Of a stretch of 64,000 bases of DNA, positions 11,001-23,547 are shown piece after piece (the first letter of the stretch is position 1; the number at the start of each line of letters is the position of its first letter). A program made the position numbers and the translations under genes. The stretch spans positions 14,341,501 through 14,405,500 of the forward strand of contig OZ005606.1 in assembly GCA_963930655.1 (NCBI GenBank). Direction: 5' to 3'. A model generated the notes under the pieces. That model saw only the letters and a list, made by a program, of their open reading frames with translations, was not told the origin of the DNA and searched no databases. This stretch comes from Myrica gale (lineage: Eukaryota > Streptophyta > Magnoliopsida > Fagales > Myricaceae).

Positions 11001-14000
11001 TCTTTGTGGTCCTTACTACCTTCATTTTGCAACTATCCTGTGGATACTGCTCAAAGTTTCAACGATCTAAAGAGATCTTTATGTAGTGCACTTAATGAAG
11101 AACCTGATACTCGTGGAATAATATGCTCTAGTTTGCAGATTCTTATTCAACAGAATAAGAACATTTTGGAGGAAAAAAGAGAGATGCCTGTTATTGAAGA
11201 AGGAATTGCCATACAGCGAGCAGTGGCCCATTATACCCGGCAGATTGTAGAAGATAATTTGAGTGTGCTAAAGTCATCTGCTCGTGAGTTGTTAACTGTT
11301 CTGTCACGTATCCTAACGCAATCAACAAAAGATGATGGTGCTTCTTTGCAGGTACGTAAACCATCTCAATCAATTGAGAATGCAGCTACCATGCTTCTTA
11401 TTTGCTGGAAAATAGGTTCTATTTTTATTTGTCTACCAAAGTTCATATTGTTCATTTTATTTTGTCTGTGTGCATGTATATATACTTACGTATCCTCCGT
11501 TTATTTATTATTGAGAAGTTTCAAAGTTAATGCATTGGCCTTCCTTCCAAGCCCTGAAGTCCACAATAGGTGAATTTGTACAATTGGTGAATTTGTTGTA
11601 TTTGTACAATTTCTTACAATATTGTTTGCACCATGCAGTCCACAATAGGTGAATTTGCTTCCATATCAGATAAAGTAGTAGTGTCAAGGTTCTTCAATAG
11701 TACAATGCAGAAGCTTCTGAAGGTCACTCAAGAGGCTGGCACACAAGGCAATTCAAGAAATTCTAGTTCTATGCCGATTGACCATGGGTCAAATGAAAGT
11801 TCACCATCACTTTTGAGGTTTTCTTTCTCCTTGTTGCATTATTTTGTTAGTTGGTTGCACTTCTGACTTCTTCTTTTTTTCCTTTTGTATTATCTAGTTA
11901 TAAGGCCTTAAATTGTATTTTACACATGAAAATGATGACTTTTGAGGTTTTTTGTGATGTTTGATTGATAGTTATCCCTTTCTCTAAACTGCAGGGCTCG
12001 TCTATTTGACTTGGCAGTTTCACTTTTGCCTGGTTTGAATGATAAAGAGATAGATCTTTTGTTTGTTGCAATAAAGCCTGCTTTGCAGGTTTGTAAATGA
12101 TTCCATCTAGTGGGGTGATTTAGCTTAGCCATCTGTGGAAGAAACTCCTAGGTGGCGTTCTTGTTGGGAAAAAATGTAGGATTTTAGAAAAGTTGTGAAT
12201 ATTTATGTTGAATAGTGTTTTATAGGTGTTTGTGTAAAGTGGAGAGAGAAATGATTTGATGTAATTGTTTAATAAAAAAATATTGGAGTTATGTGAAAAA
12301 ATATAGAGAGAAAAATTGTGTTAAATAAAAAAGTAAAAAATTGTTGGAGATTGTGTTAGATGTATTGGTGTTTGTGTTTGAATTCTTAAGAATGTTCGGT
12401 GGTAGTTTTGTGAATGGATTTGAATCCTAGAAAAAAGTTAAAAACGAACATAACCCTAGAAGGAAAAGCTTTATTATAACTGAAAGGATGATGTCATTAA
12501 GAGTTGAACATTTGAACTGCAGGATGTTGATGGTCTGATACAAAAGAAGGCTTACAAAGTTCTTTCAGCTATTCTTAGGGTATGTTTTTCCCAACTGCAA
12601 AAGCTTTTAAGTTGTATCTTTCGCGTCATGTCATATGACAGATAATTAACATCCATTCTGCCTTACTGTAATATCTCGGTTTGTTGAATGGAAAGAATCA
12701 GGGTTAACTGATACATATTGGTTGGTTTTATTTGGCTGAAATCTCAGTAATGCACAATTCATCCCAGAAATTATCATGTGCATTCTTTCTGCCCTTTAAA
12801 TGAAGTTGTCTGACTGATGGATATCTTTTGTTGGGATTGTGTGAGCAGAACTGTGATAGATTTCTTTCGTCAAAGCTTGAGGAGTTGCTTAGACTAATGA
12901 TGGAAGTGCTACCTTCATGCCATTTCTCTGCCAAACGCCACAGACTGGATTCCCTGTACTTTCTAATAGTACATGTTTCTAAGGTAGCTGATGCTAGGAA
13001 ACAACATTAGTTTGTTTCTGGGATTTAAGGGTGCACTCCTCAATTGGGTCCAGGGTCAAACTGGATGAATGTGCAATTTGATCTTGTCCTAAGAATTTAT
13101 CCGTGTCTATTTACAGGATGTATCAGAGCAGATGCGACGTGACATCATTGGTTCTTTCTTAACAGAAATAATACTTGCACTTAAAGAGGTATATTGTGTT
13201 ATTTGCTTGAACATTTGCTGGAAAATATAGTTATCCCCCCCCCCCTTTTCTCTTCTTATTTGGACTGGTGATTGTTTGTTATGCCCTAATAGAAATAAGT
13301 TTATCTCTGAGATCTTGTCTTTTATAACCTAAGACTTTGCCTCGCTGTTACTGCTCATTTAGAAGTTTTGATTTGGTGAAAAAAATAAACTAGTTAGTAC
13401 TTTTCCATTTATCTACATGGTGGCAGTGATGATTAATGGCTTTGTGGTGTTTTTTTTTTGGGTTAGTGAATTTGTGGTGTATTATAGATTTATGGGAGGG
13501 AAAAAAACAAAAAGTAAAACTTGCTAGAAAAATATATTCTCTTTGACGCACACATTCTGCTCTGAACCTAATTTTGTATAGGCTGACCTGTATTCTATTG
13601 TTATTTTTGCAGGCAAATAAAAAGACAAGAAATAGAGCATATGATATTCTTGTCGAAATTGGTCATGCATGTGGTGATGAAGAGAAAGGCGGAAATAAAG
13701 AGAACTTGTGTCAACTTTTTAGTATGGTACTATTTTAAACCATTTTGCCCAGTTCTCATTATTGAATTGATGAAAGTGCTGGCTATTTAGTGGAAGTCTT
13801 AGAAACATCTTCGGAATTCTGAAAAGTACCCTGTTTAGGCACTTTTTCTTTGAACTTGTTTGACTTAACAGTCGTCTTGAAATGATTTTGATATTTTATA
13901 TGGTGAATCCCTATTCTTCGGAAATGACCATTTGGTATTGTATTGGTCTCAGGTAGCGGGAGGAATGGCTAGTGAGACACCTCACATGGTCAGTGCTGCA

Positions 14001-16459
14001 GTCAAAGGCTTAGCTCGCATGGCTTACGAGTTCTCAGATCTTGTTTCAACTGCTTGCAACTTACTTCCGTCTACCTTTCTGCTCCTTCGGAGAAAGAATA
14101 GAGAAATAGTCAAGGTTTTTCCCTTTTCTTTGGAGTTATCTACTTTATTCTCATTTAAGTTGGTTTCAGTTTACTGGTTAATAGGTTATTGTTATTGCTT
14201 TCTCTCTGTGACGTTATGTTGACATATTCTTTCCTGTTTTCAATGCAGGCTAATTTAGGCTTATTGAAGGTGTTGGTGACAAAATCGAAACCTGAAGGCT
14301 TGCAAATGCACTTGAGGAGCGTAGTGGAAGGTTTGCTGAAGTGGCAAGATACTACAAAAAACCACTTTAAAGCCAAGGTTTATTAATCTGGCTTTTTTTT
14401 TTTTTTTTAAACTTTGTTTCAATTGCCAAGGCAAATGGCAGAGTCTATTCTGATAGTTCCAATTCATTTGGTAATTTTCCTTTTCCAGGTTAAGCACCTC
14501 CTAGAAATTCTTGTCAAGAAATGTGGTCTGGACGCGGTCAAGGCTGTGATGCCTGAGGAACACATGAAACTCCTTTCTAATATACGGAAGGTTTGTTGAA
14601 AGTCATCATATGCTTGAATAAAAACTTGACTGGGCTGTGATTTTTGTTGAACTTAATGCTTGTCAAACACAGATCAATGAACGGAAAGAGAGGAAGCTTT
14701 GGGCTAAATCAGAAGCAAAATCTCAGCTGTCAAAAGCGACTACATCCAGGTTACCCTCTCTGGAAATTTGATACTTAATATATGTATATCTATATACCCA
14801 GATGTACATAAATTGTACTGGGTGTCGGGCCCAACCACACTTTGCTGGTACAAGCATCATGTGTTTTGTACCTGAAATTCTTGTGTTTACAAGCCTCAAG
14901 GGTTCCCCACAGCTTGATCCCCAAGGGTTTGGTGTGGTGGTAAGGCTTCGGCTTGGGTTCTAACATGTCCCAAGTTCGAGCCCCAACACCCTCATTATCT
15001 CCCTTGACTTACCCGCTCCCTGGGTTGTGGGGTCGGTCCAGGGGGCCGGGGTATGTACTTCAGGGTTGGGCCAAAAAGGTCCGGCTTTAGGGGATTTCCT
15101 CGTCATAAAAAAAAGGGGTTCCCCACAGCTTGTCAAACACAGATTGCAGAAGTTTCTGGCTCCATGGTGGGATCACAGTACCCGAGACAATAAGCCTTCC
15201 TGATTGTTTCTAATCTATACTGGCTATTAAAGAGTTGATACCCATAGTCATTTTGGAAGTTGATGGGCGATGCAAATTCAAATGCACTCAGTGAAAAGAG
15301 TCTGTCCCTTTCAGTTGTTTTTTCATTTGCACATCGATGTTTTTGTAATTATTCATTTTCACCTTTCCAGGCTGAGCAGATGGAATGACACAAAAATATT
15401 TTCTGATTTTGGAGACACGGATACCGAGGGAAGCGATGTGGAATACATGGATGCCAGGACGATATCTGTTCAACGGAGCAAGGGTTCCCTAAAGCTAAAG
15501 CCCAAAGCATCTTCAATACGGTCAGTTTGGGGGGGGGGGGGGTTCATTTGAGACTACTTATTTCGTGATCATTTCTCTTTGGAGTGTTAGCATCCAATAT
15601 GTACTATTTCTTTTTTCCTCAAAATAAATGGTGGATGCTAGAAAATTGCATAATTGACACATTCCAGCCGTTCTAGTCTGTCAGAAAGTTTTTTTGCTTA
15701 ATGATTCTCTGAGATGCGATAGTATTTCTCTCTCCTTTTGCTATGACAATCAAAATTGTCCTGTCCTTACAAGGCAGTTTCCCATACCAATGTTTGTAGC
15801 TGCTTTATTGAACATAATCAATGCATTTTTATGAACTCTTTTGCTCCACACGTCATTAATGATGATTTTTTCCTTCAAACCTGTCCAGCTCCAAGAGTAG
15901 AGCAGCTAAGAACTTGCCTGAGCACTTGTTTGACCTATTAGAAGACGAGCCACTTGACTTGCTCGACAAGCAGAAAACTATTTCATCTCTACGATCTTCT
16001 AAGCTTGTCAAACGGAAACTAGATCCGGATGAGCCAGAACTGGACTCTGAGGGGCGCTTGATTATTCGTGAGGGAGAAAAATCAAAGATGGAAATTCCCT
16101 CTGACCCTGATTTGGATGCAAAGAGTGAAGCAGGTAGTCACTTGTCAGTAAACTCGAGGAGAAAGGAGAAGCGCAGGAAGATGTCAGAGGCAGGTTGGGC
16201 TTACACTGGTACTGAGTATTCTACCAAGAAGGCAGGTGGGGATGTGAAGAGAAAGGATAAGCTTGAACCATATGCATATTGGCCACTTGATCGCAAAATG
16301 ATGAGCCGGAGACCAGAGCATCGGACTGCTGCCAGGAAAGGGATGGCAAGTGTGGTGAAAATGACAAAAAAGCTTGAAGGCAAGAGTGCCTCTAGTGTAC
16401 TCTCCAGCAAAGGCTTGAAGTTCAAACGGAGTCAAAAGAAGAAGGGTAGCAAGAAATAA
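8038..16459 (+). CDS. RRP12: RRP12-like ribosome biogenesis protein, 18 coding exons, 1276 aa
   Basis: HEAT-repeat karyopherin-like protein of the nucleolus and nucleus. RRP12 family members act in late pre-ribosome (chiefly 40S) maturation and export. Exons: 8038-8538, 8679-9198, 9335-9595, 9865-9956, 10659-10868, 10947-11351, 11639-11817, 11995-12088, 12523-12579, 12849-12983, 13117-13188, 13613-13726, 13953-14114, 14249-14377, 14489-14590, 14673-14749, 15371-15520, 15889-16459. All junctions are GT-AG and keep phase; the total of 3831 nt matches usual plant RRP12 length. The N-terminus contains DHQHLCAVIG and QELKDQNLP. The NUC173 region is about residues 395-600 (GKALGALGPETFLGF). The C-terminus is very basic (HRTAARKGMA, KRSQKKKGSKK), as expected for a nucleolar protein. 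An alternative start is M4. Intron 8 carries a MITE and intron 16 a SINE. Intron 6 has a near-copy of the exon 7 start (near 11560) that could act as a decoy acceptor region. Confidence 0.93.
12151..12455. mobile_element. PIF/Harbinger-like MITE (305 bp) in RRP12 intron 8
   Basis: The ends are imperfect inverted repeats: GGTGGCGTTCTTGTTG on the left and GGTTATGTTCGTTTTT on the complement of the right end, each followed by A-rich text and then taggatt. A 3-bp cta lies on both sides (12148-12150 and 12456-12458), the duplication size of PIF/Harbinger elements. It is AT-rich and non-coding. Confidence 0.55.
14917..15115 (+). mobile_element. tRNA-derived SINE in RRP12 intron 16
   Basis: The body is about 199 bp with polymerase III promoter boxes: box A near 14929-14945 (tggtgtggtggtaagg) and box B near 14972-14982 (aagttcgagcc). 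It ends in an A-rich tail. It is flanked by an exact 17-bp target duplication (gggttccccacagcttg) at 14900-14916 and 15116-15132. It lies in the sense orientation of RRP12. It is not a functional tRNA gene because no acceptor or anticodon stem pairs properly. Confidence 0.88.
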
Positions 16460-17782
16460 AGCAGGTAAAGAAGGATCTATATTGTTTATATTCATTGCGT
16501 TTGGAGAAGTGCACTAATCAAGATTTTTTCTCATTTTTTTTTTGAGTAATTTAATTTGAGGGCTCAAAGTTTTGTAGGTTGTAAATTAGATAGGAATCGT
16601 GGTATCATATTGTTCTCTACATGTAATGCAATTTGAAGGTAAATTGCTCGTAATTGGGAAGTTGCAGTTTTGCTCGCACTTATGTTATAGTTGAATTCCT
16701 TGACAATCTGTAGCTACAATGTGATTGAAAGTGCACATTTAATGTTTACTGGTACACCTTTAATTGGGATAAAGAGAGTCCAATCTTAACTATTAGGGTT
16801 ATGATATTTTGCACTTTTAATTGTCATTTTTGTAATATGGCACCCCACTAACTATAGATTTCAGACACTTTATATTAAATTAGACGGAAAGTTATTTTTT
16901 AACCTTGATGATTTTTCCTTTTACTAAAATGTCACGGCCCAAAATTTGTGAATAAAATTGTGATTTCATGGGCCAAATACTTGCTTTCCTTAAATTGATA
17001 GTATTTTGACTGAGGATGTAATGTGTGTAAAATCAATAGTTTGCACGAAATCAATAGTTGACACGTGTAATGTGTCAAAAATGGTAATTTGGGGTGCAAA
17101 GTATTATAAATTTCAAAGTCAAAAGAGGAATAGTGTATTAATCCTCAATGAATTTACTTATATAAGAAAAATTAATCCTCTGAATTTATTTAAACTTACA
17201 TGTACCATCATACAAAAAATTGTACTAGAGGAAGCTTGAAGACATTTATCTTAGTTACTTAAAGGCATGTTGATAAGCTAAGTTATGACAGTAGCAAAGG
17301 GATTTTGGTTTATTATTAGGAATTTTAGGATTTTATTGGATAACGGGAAGTTTAGAATTTCGGGATTTGTTTGAAATATTTGATAACTTGATCTCGAATA
17401 ATGCAGTTAATTTTTTATTTGCTACTTTGTATGCCTTCGTATTATTTTCTGGTGCAATTGCTAAATCTGCAATTACGTTCTTAATCAGTACACTAAATTT
17501 CAGTCTACAAATTCCTGGCCTTCAAACAGGGGATAGAGGAAGAAGAAAGAATGTTTTGCTAGCTTGGCTAATTGATAGAGGAACTATATTGTGATTTGGG
17601 GGGTTTTGGAAGCTCAAAATTTGAGTGATTAGAAGTCTAAACTTGGAAGGATTGAGTTATAGTTTTGAAAAGTGTCGATAAGTGGAAATGAAATTGAAGA
17701 CGTAAACTGTCTGTCGGCATTGCTGCAACAGCACCAAGTGCTCCTACTAGATGAGCAGTCATTGGTTTTGGAGAAATTTATA
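16460..17782. other. RRP12 3' flank and intergenic DNA
   Basis: The first 200 bases are T-rich and probably the 3' untranslated region. The rest is AT-rich without a supportable gene. The 9 bases 17774-17782 (aaatttata) are the left target duplication of the following MULE. Confidence 0.5.
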
Positions 17783-18124
17783 GGGTTAATGACCTTTTTA
17801 GTCCCTGGGTTTAGGGTCATTTTTCATTTTAGTCCCTAGGTTTCATTTTTGTTCAAAACAGTCCCTAGGTTTTCTGACTTTGTCAATTTACTCCTGCCGT
17901 CCAATTCTGTCACTCCCGTACCCAGTCACCTAACGGTTTGACACCTCACACCCAATAATAGCGTGACACGTGTTATTTTTTAAAAAAAAACTCTCGCCGA
18001 CTAAACGACAGCCACCTCGGCGCCGCACTTAACAAATTTTCATTAACTCAAAAACTTCGAACAGAAAACGCAGAAGGAAGAGCCGACCGAGTGTTTCCCC
18101 AAATCTGACCTAGAACACAGCCGA
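17783..18124 (+). repeat. Left terminal inverted repeat of the MULE
   Basis: It is 342 bp and pairs with 23548-23891 on the complement. It contains blocks such as tagtccctgggtttagggtc and a gacacgtgtta (ACGTG, G-box-like) sequence. It probably supplies the promoter of the transposase gene, as MuDR TIRs do. Confidence 0.92.
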
Positions 18125-19102
18125 GAAAATCCCATCTGCTCCTCCCCCAAAATTTCGATTTGAGCTTTTAGAAGAGGGCGAAATCTGCTCCTCCCCCAAA
18201 ATCCCATCTGTCGTCCATCGAGTTAGCAGCTTCTCCTTTTGGGGCTCTCACATTTTGCCCTTTCCAAAGGTACTCAGACACTTTTAAATTTGTCCTTTTG
18301 CTTTGTCTGTCATATATTTTTGTCTTTGGGTAGGTCCCTATAATGTTTTCGAGCTGTCTGTGGTCCCATAGTGTTGTCTCTTTCGTATTATTGTGGTCTG
18401 GGTTAATGTGGCCCCATAGTTTATTTCTCACTGCTATGTTATGACGGTTGTGAAATTGTTATTTAATGATTGGTGTGGTTTGTTTACTATTTGTTCTACT
18501 TGATTCATGTTCCATAGTGTTGTCTCTTTCGTTTGTTTTCTTCTTTTATTTGACCAAAATAGGCTGTCGGCTTTGACTTGTAAACTTTTGAAAATGTGGT
18601 TCCTAAAGTATTGTATCGTTCTGCATCTTTATTGCCATCTTTGTTATGAGGTTGACGAAAGTTTGCCAAGGGTGCATGTGTATAGGAAGCTTGTAAACTT
18701 TATTGAGTGGGGCCCTGCAAGCATTCAGGTCTCTTTCCAGAGTATAACTTGTACTTTGTTAACATTGTTAAATTTTCCCCACTTAGTAAAATACATTATG
18801 TTATCCAGAACTTTGTACTTCTGGTTGAGCATTAAAAACAAACAAGAAGAAATTGTCTGTAGCTGAAATTTCAGATGAGCTTTTTGTTCAAATTTCAGAT
18901 GAGCTTTTTGTTGTAAGGCAATGCCCCATGTTGTGTAATGATCAGTTCTTCCATTATGCTTTTTAAATTGCCATATGTGAAGCAAGGACCTTTAAAAAAT
19001 TGTCATCTTTAGTGATTAAATAACTATTCAAAATTATACTTCGACATTTTCAAATGTTCTTATTATTGTTATTTGTGCATCTTATTTGTTACAGGGATAG
19101 AC

Positions 19103-21973
19103 ATGGTGAAGGTGGTTATGCACCATGGTGGATCAATTTCGAAGGATAATGCATATGTTGGTGGGTACGTTGAGAATGTGGGTAGGGTGCATGTGGACTA
19201 CTTGACAGTCCCAGACCTACAAGGTGTCGTTAAAGGATGTGGCTACATGAGTTGTGGGGAAATGTATTGCACGTTAGATGACGAAGAATCAATCCATATG
19301 AAGCCTCTGCAGAGAGATACGGATGTCCTAGCAGTCACCGAAAGGATTGTGGCTCAGAATTCGAAGACACTACATATATATGTGAAGCACCCTGTAGACA
19401 TACCTGTTGTAATGGGACCTGGTGAGGGAGGGGGGGATGATGGTCATGGTGAGGGAAGGGGGGATGATAGTGACGGTGAGGGAGTGGGGGATGAGGGTCA
19501 TGGTGAGGGAGAGGGTGATAAAGAAGCCATGAGTGATTTCAATGAGTCAGATGATGCAGATCCAGACTGGAGTGATAGTGATTGCAATAGTGTGAAGGTT
19601 GCTGCAGAGCAGTGGTTCAAACAATGGAGTTGGGGTAGTAGTCGTACTGGAGCTGAAGGTGAAGTGGAGTCCGACTACGCTAGCTCGGAAGAGTGGGGGA
19701 GTTTAGATGAACCCGAACAGTCTGATGGAGATGGTGAAGTTAAACGAAGGCGGCCTATGAAAAAGTCCTTCCCGAATTACAAAGAGACTCCAGATTTAAG
19801 GGCTAAGGTGACGTTTGAAGTGGGTGAAGTTTTTCAGAATTGCGAGCAATTCAAGCGTGCTCTTCGGACACATTGTATTCAAGAGGGATTTGAGTACAGC
19901 TTTGTGAAGAATGACAAATTGAGGGTTAGGGTCGTGTGCAAGCTGGGGTGTGGATGGGAGATCTATCTTGGGCAGACGCGTGCGAAGGATGCACTGCAGA
20001 TCAAGACATACAATGCTAAGCACACATGTGGCAGCCATCATACAAATAAAAAGGCCTCAGTTAAGTGGTTGGCCCACCGGTATTTAGAGAATTTTAAAGA
20101 TGATCCTTCTTGGACGCCGAGTGCCCTAAGAGGAGAAGTTGCAAGAGAATATTTAATCGACGTTCGCCCACTTACATGTTGTCGTGCAAGAAGGATGGCA
20201 TTGAGGATGATTTATGGCGAGCATGCAGAGCAGTATAAGCATCTGGTGGAGTATGGCCTTGCGATCAAGGAATGGAGCCCTGGTAGCTCATTTTATCTGA
20301 AGAGAGAAGGAAACATGTTTCAAAGAATGTACGTATGTTTGGCTGCATGCAAAGAGGGATTTTTGAAAGGGTGCCGCCCTATAATATCAGTTGATGGATG
20401 CTTTTTGAAAGGCGAATTTGGAGGCCAATTGCTGGCCGCTATTGGGAAAGATGCAAATGACGATATTTTCCCAATTGCATATGCGGCATGCGAGTCGGAG
20501 TGTAGAGACTCATGGACGTGGTTCCTGAGTTGTCTTTTGGAAGATATCGGGAGTGTGGACGACCATGGATGGACGTTTATGAGCGATCGTCAAAAGGTAT
20601 TCATTTATCCCTTCTCATTGGTGTTGGTTTGTTTTGCTTGTATCACTGGTAATTGGTACTCCTTTTATAACTAGAATGTATCACTTAGAATTTGTATAAT
20701 TAACTTCTTCATGACCGTGTTACATATACAGGGTCTTCTTCAGAGTTTTGACAACTTGATGCCTGGAATTGAGCATCGCATGTGTATTAGGCACTTGCAT
20801 GCAAATTTCAAGAATGAGGGATACAAGGGAAAACCTTACAAGGATGCATTATGGGCAGCTGCTTGTGCCTCCAATGAGACCGCTTTTAATCAATCGATGT
20901 TGGCAATCAAGCGCATGGATGAGAAGGCTCATCATTACTTGTTCAAGCTTGATGTGCGAATGTGGTCTAGGCATGCATTCAACTGGGTTTGCAAGAGCGA
21001 CATGTTGCTGAACAACTTCGCAGAGTCGTTTAATGCGTGGATAAGGGAAGCTCGTGACAAACCAATTCTGACCATGCTTGACATCATACGGAGGCAAATA
21101 ATGATTCGGTTTCAAAGTAAGAGAGACCGCATCCGAGCAAGTACCAATCAAATTTGCCCAAAGATTGTGAAGAAGCTTAAGCGTTCTAAGACGGAAGCTA
21201 GAAATTGGGTTTCTCGATGGAGGTCAGAACTGACATTTGAGGTTGACCACGGTTGTCACCCAAGGCGTGTGGTTGACCTAAATTCACGGGAGTGCACATG
21301 CGGACGATGGCAACTTAATGGAATACCTTGTCCTCACGCATGTGTTGCAATATATTTCAATAAAGAGCAACCAGAGGACTATGTACACAAGTACTACCAC
21401 ATGAGTACTTACGCGAAGGCCTACGCCCCAGAGGTTACATCAATGCCAGGTCCCGAAAACTGGCCCCAGCATGAGGGGGAGGAAATACAGCCCCCGATAC
21501 TAAGGAGGCAACCCGGACGCCCGAGGAAAAATAGAAGCCGTGCGCCGTATGAGAACGAAGAAAACCCCACTAAGCTCTCTCAGCGTGGGTACGTCATTAC
21601 TTGTGGAAATTGTGGTGCTGTGGGTCTCCATAACGCAAGACGTTGTCCCGAACCTGAGAACCCGAATAAGAAAAAATGGCCTAAGAGAGTAAGAAAGCGA
21701 AAGGATCAGGTTTGGTACCTCTTGGTTCGTTTTATCACTTGTATTTGGTCTTCGTATCTGTTTTAGTACCTTGCTTTTTTTGAATTTGACATGTAAGATT
21801 AATTATATATCCAGGCCACACCTACCGAAGCTGGTGACGCTAGTGAAGAATTTGGTGGAGCTGAACCCTCACGTGGAGGAGATGAATCTGCTGGAGGGAC
21901 CCAACAACCAATTGGACCAAGGCGAAGAGGATCAATGTCGAAGGGTCCAGAGATAGGAATGGCAACCCAATAA
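19103..21973 (+). CDS. MULE transposase (MURA-like), 3 coding exons, 876 aa
   Basis: Catalyses cut-and-paste transposition by binding the terminal inverted repeats. Exons: 19103-20596, 20732-21709, 21815-21973, all GT-AG and in phase. The start ATG follows an acceptor at about 19094, so at least one untranslated upstream exon is likely (possible donor after ttccaaag near 18270). Domains: a PB1-like N-terminus (about 1-100), an acidic Gly/Asp/Glu-rich linker (about 103-225), a plant MuDR domain (about 235-305), and a DDE core with first D in ISVDGCFLKG (about 430), second D in FMSDRQKG (about 495) and candidate E in NNFAESFN (about 595). Then comes a SWIM zinc finger CTC...CPH (about 686-708) and a zinc knuckle (about 788-803). 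The knuckle spacing is CX2CX5HX4C, one residue longer than usual. No stops or frameshifts are seen, and the length is normal for the family. Confidence 0.92.
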
Positions 21974-22445
21974 TCAGCTTCAGTGTTTTTTGTGAATTGG
22001 TTGGGACATAAGCTGGTGTGTAGTTACAAGATGGGGATGTTTTGGCAAATATCTGCTTTTTTTGAATTGGTTAGGACATAATATTTTTTGAGGTGTATCT
22101 GCTTGGTGTATTGGCAGATCGATGTATTGGCAGATTGATGTATTATAAGCACTGAAGATGCAACTTTTTTTGTGGATATGGAATCAAATTGACAGCAAGA
22201 GCAATTTCTACTTTCTCATTTAAAAGGTCCATAAGTTACCAACAGTCACTTTTGGTAACTCTCATTCAACTGGCAATTGAGGGCTGCAAACCAATAGCAA
22301 ATTACATCCGAGAAATAATAATAGATACATAGATTAAAAACAAGTCTTCAATTAGATACATCATCCACGGTACCATCATGTTATCAAATAGATACATAGA
22401 TTAAAAACAAGTCTTCAATTACAAAAAGATAAATACATGACAAGT

Positions 22446-23413
22446 CTACTTTGTCTTGGAAACCATCCACACGGAGACGCACACAGACACAATGGTTACT
22501 GCCCAAGACACAAAAGAAAACAACATATATTTTTTCTCCCTAGATTGGTACATATGTACTTGCTTCTCTAGTATCTTCGTCTTTCTCAACATTCTTGATA
22601 GGACCTCCATTCCACGTGGGCAAATTTCGGGATCATACCACATGAAGAACCTACAAACGCCACCTTCCTGTGCACAAAAGAAATGTATTACTTATTTAAA
22701 ACACGTAAACAAAATCGTTACGTAGTTTCTGCATACGTACCGATTTCTTGTTGTACCTTCCACATCCAAAAAAACGACGACCTGGATTTTGATCAGTCCA
22801 AGATGTCCTCAATGGTGCTTTGACTCCGCAATAGCATTTGTACGATTCTGGACCCATGCACTTGTAATTTGAAGCAGAAGTCATGGAAGAACTTTCGGGT
22901 TTTTCCTTCCCCTAACATGAAATATTAGTTTTGGACTTTCAATAACTGAAAATTTTCTTTATCTTAATGTTACAAATTCTATCATAACATTAAGTAATTA
23001 AATTGAATTATAATTAAATTTTAAATGCAAAGTCAGCTTCTGTTAATGTTGCACATCTTCAAAATCAAAAAATTAGGATCTATGTTATTTGCAATACGTT
23101 GCTGATTAATGGTTTCTAATGGGTATAAAAATAGTAGCAGACCAAATATTATACTGCAGAAATAACTTTCAATAACCACATCAAAACTCCATTAACTCCA
23201 TTACGACAAAACTAATACCAAGTAAGGCCAAACAAAAAACTCGAACACATGGTTTTCTCACAAGAAATCAAACAACAAGCGACCTATAGATGCAGAATAA
23301 TGCATTGAAGAAGAACTTTTGAACTCCACAGCTTCAAAACTTCCAACTTCAACCCATTTTTAGAAAGAAGAACAAAATCACAACTCATTTACCTTGGTGC
23401 TTCTCGTACTCAT
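22446..23413 (-). CDS. GRF-type zinc-finger protein with C-terminal membrane segment, carried by the MULE, 137 aa
   Basis: Exons on the minus strand: 23413-23393, 22911-22741, 22667-22446; GT-AG junctions join in frame with start MSTRSTK. Residues C33-x-C35, C57 and C69, with TDQNPGRRFFGCGRY and CRFFMWYDPE, match the zf-GRF domain, a small zinc finger also found in NEIL3, TOP3A and APE2 that can bind single-stranded nucleic acid. Residues about 84-110 are charged and helix-prone. Residues about 112-133 form one hydrophobic segment (LFSFVSWAVTIVSVCVSVWM), so this could be a tail-anchored protein. It is convergent with the transposase and begins 135 bp inside the right terminal repeat. Similar short plant GRF proteins are usually annotated as uncharacterised. 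A role in transposition (single-strand binding, targeting) is only a guess. Confidence 0.82.
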
Positions 23414-23547
23414 CTGGAGGAGGAAAGGAGACAAAGACGCTGCTGCACAGAAGAAGGAATCAGCGTCGACACTGCTGGAGAGATCGGGTTCAGATCTGTT
23501 TAAGGTGTTTCGTCGGGGAGTATTTTAAAAAATACTAACATGTTCTG

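Noticed and set aside
14917-14990. Possible tRNA gene
   Set aside because: Only A and B boxes are present, with A-tail and 17-bp target duplication; it is a SINE head.
18507-18866. Possible upstream coding exon of the MULE transposase
   Set aside because: Short piece with plausible residues but no consistent donor/acceptor pair into the 19103 exon; the known domain order starts at 19103.
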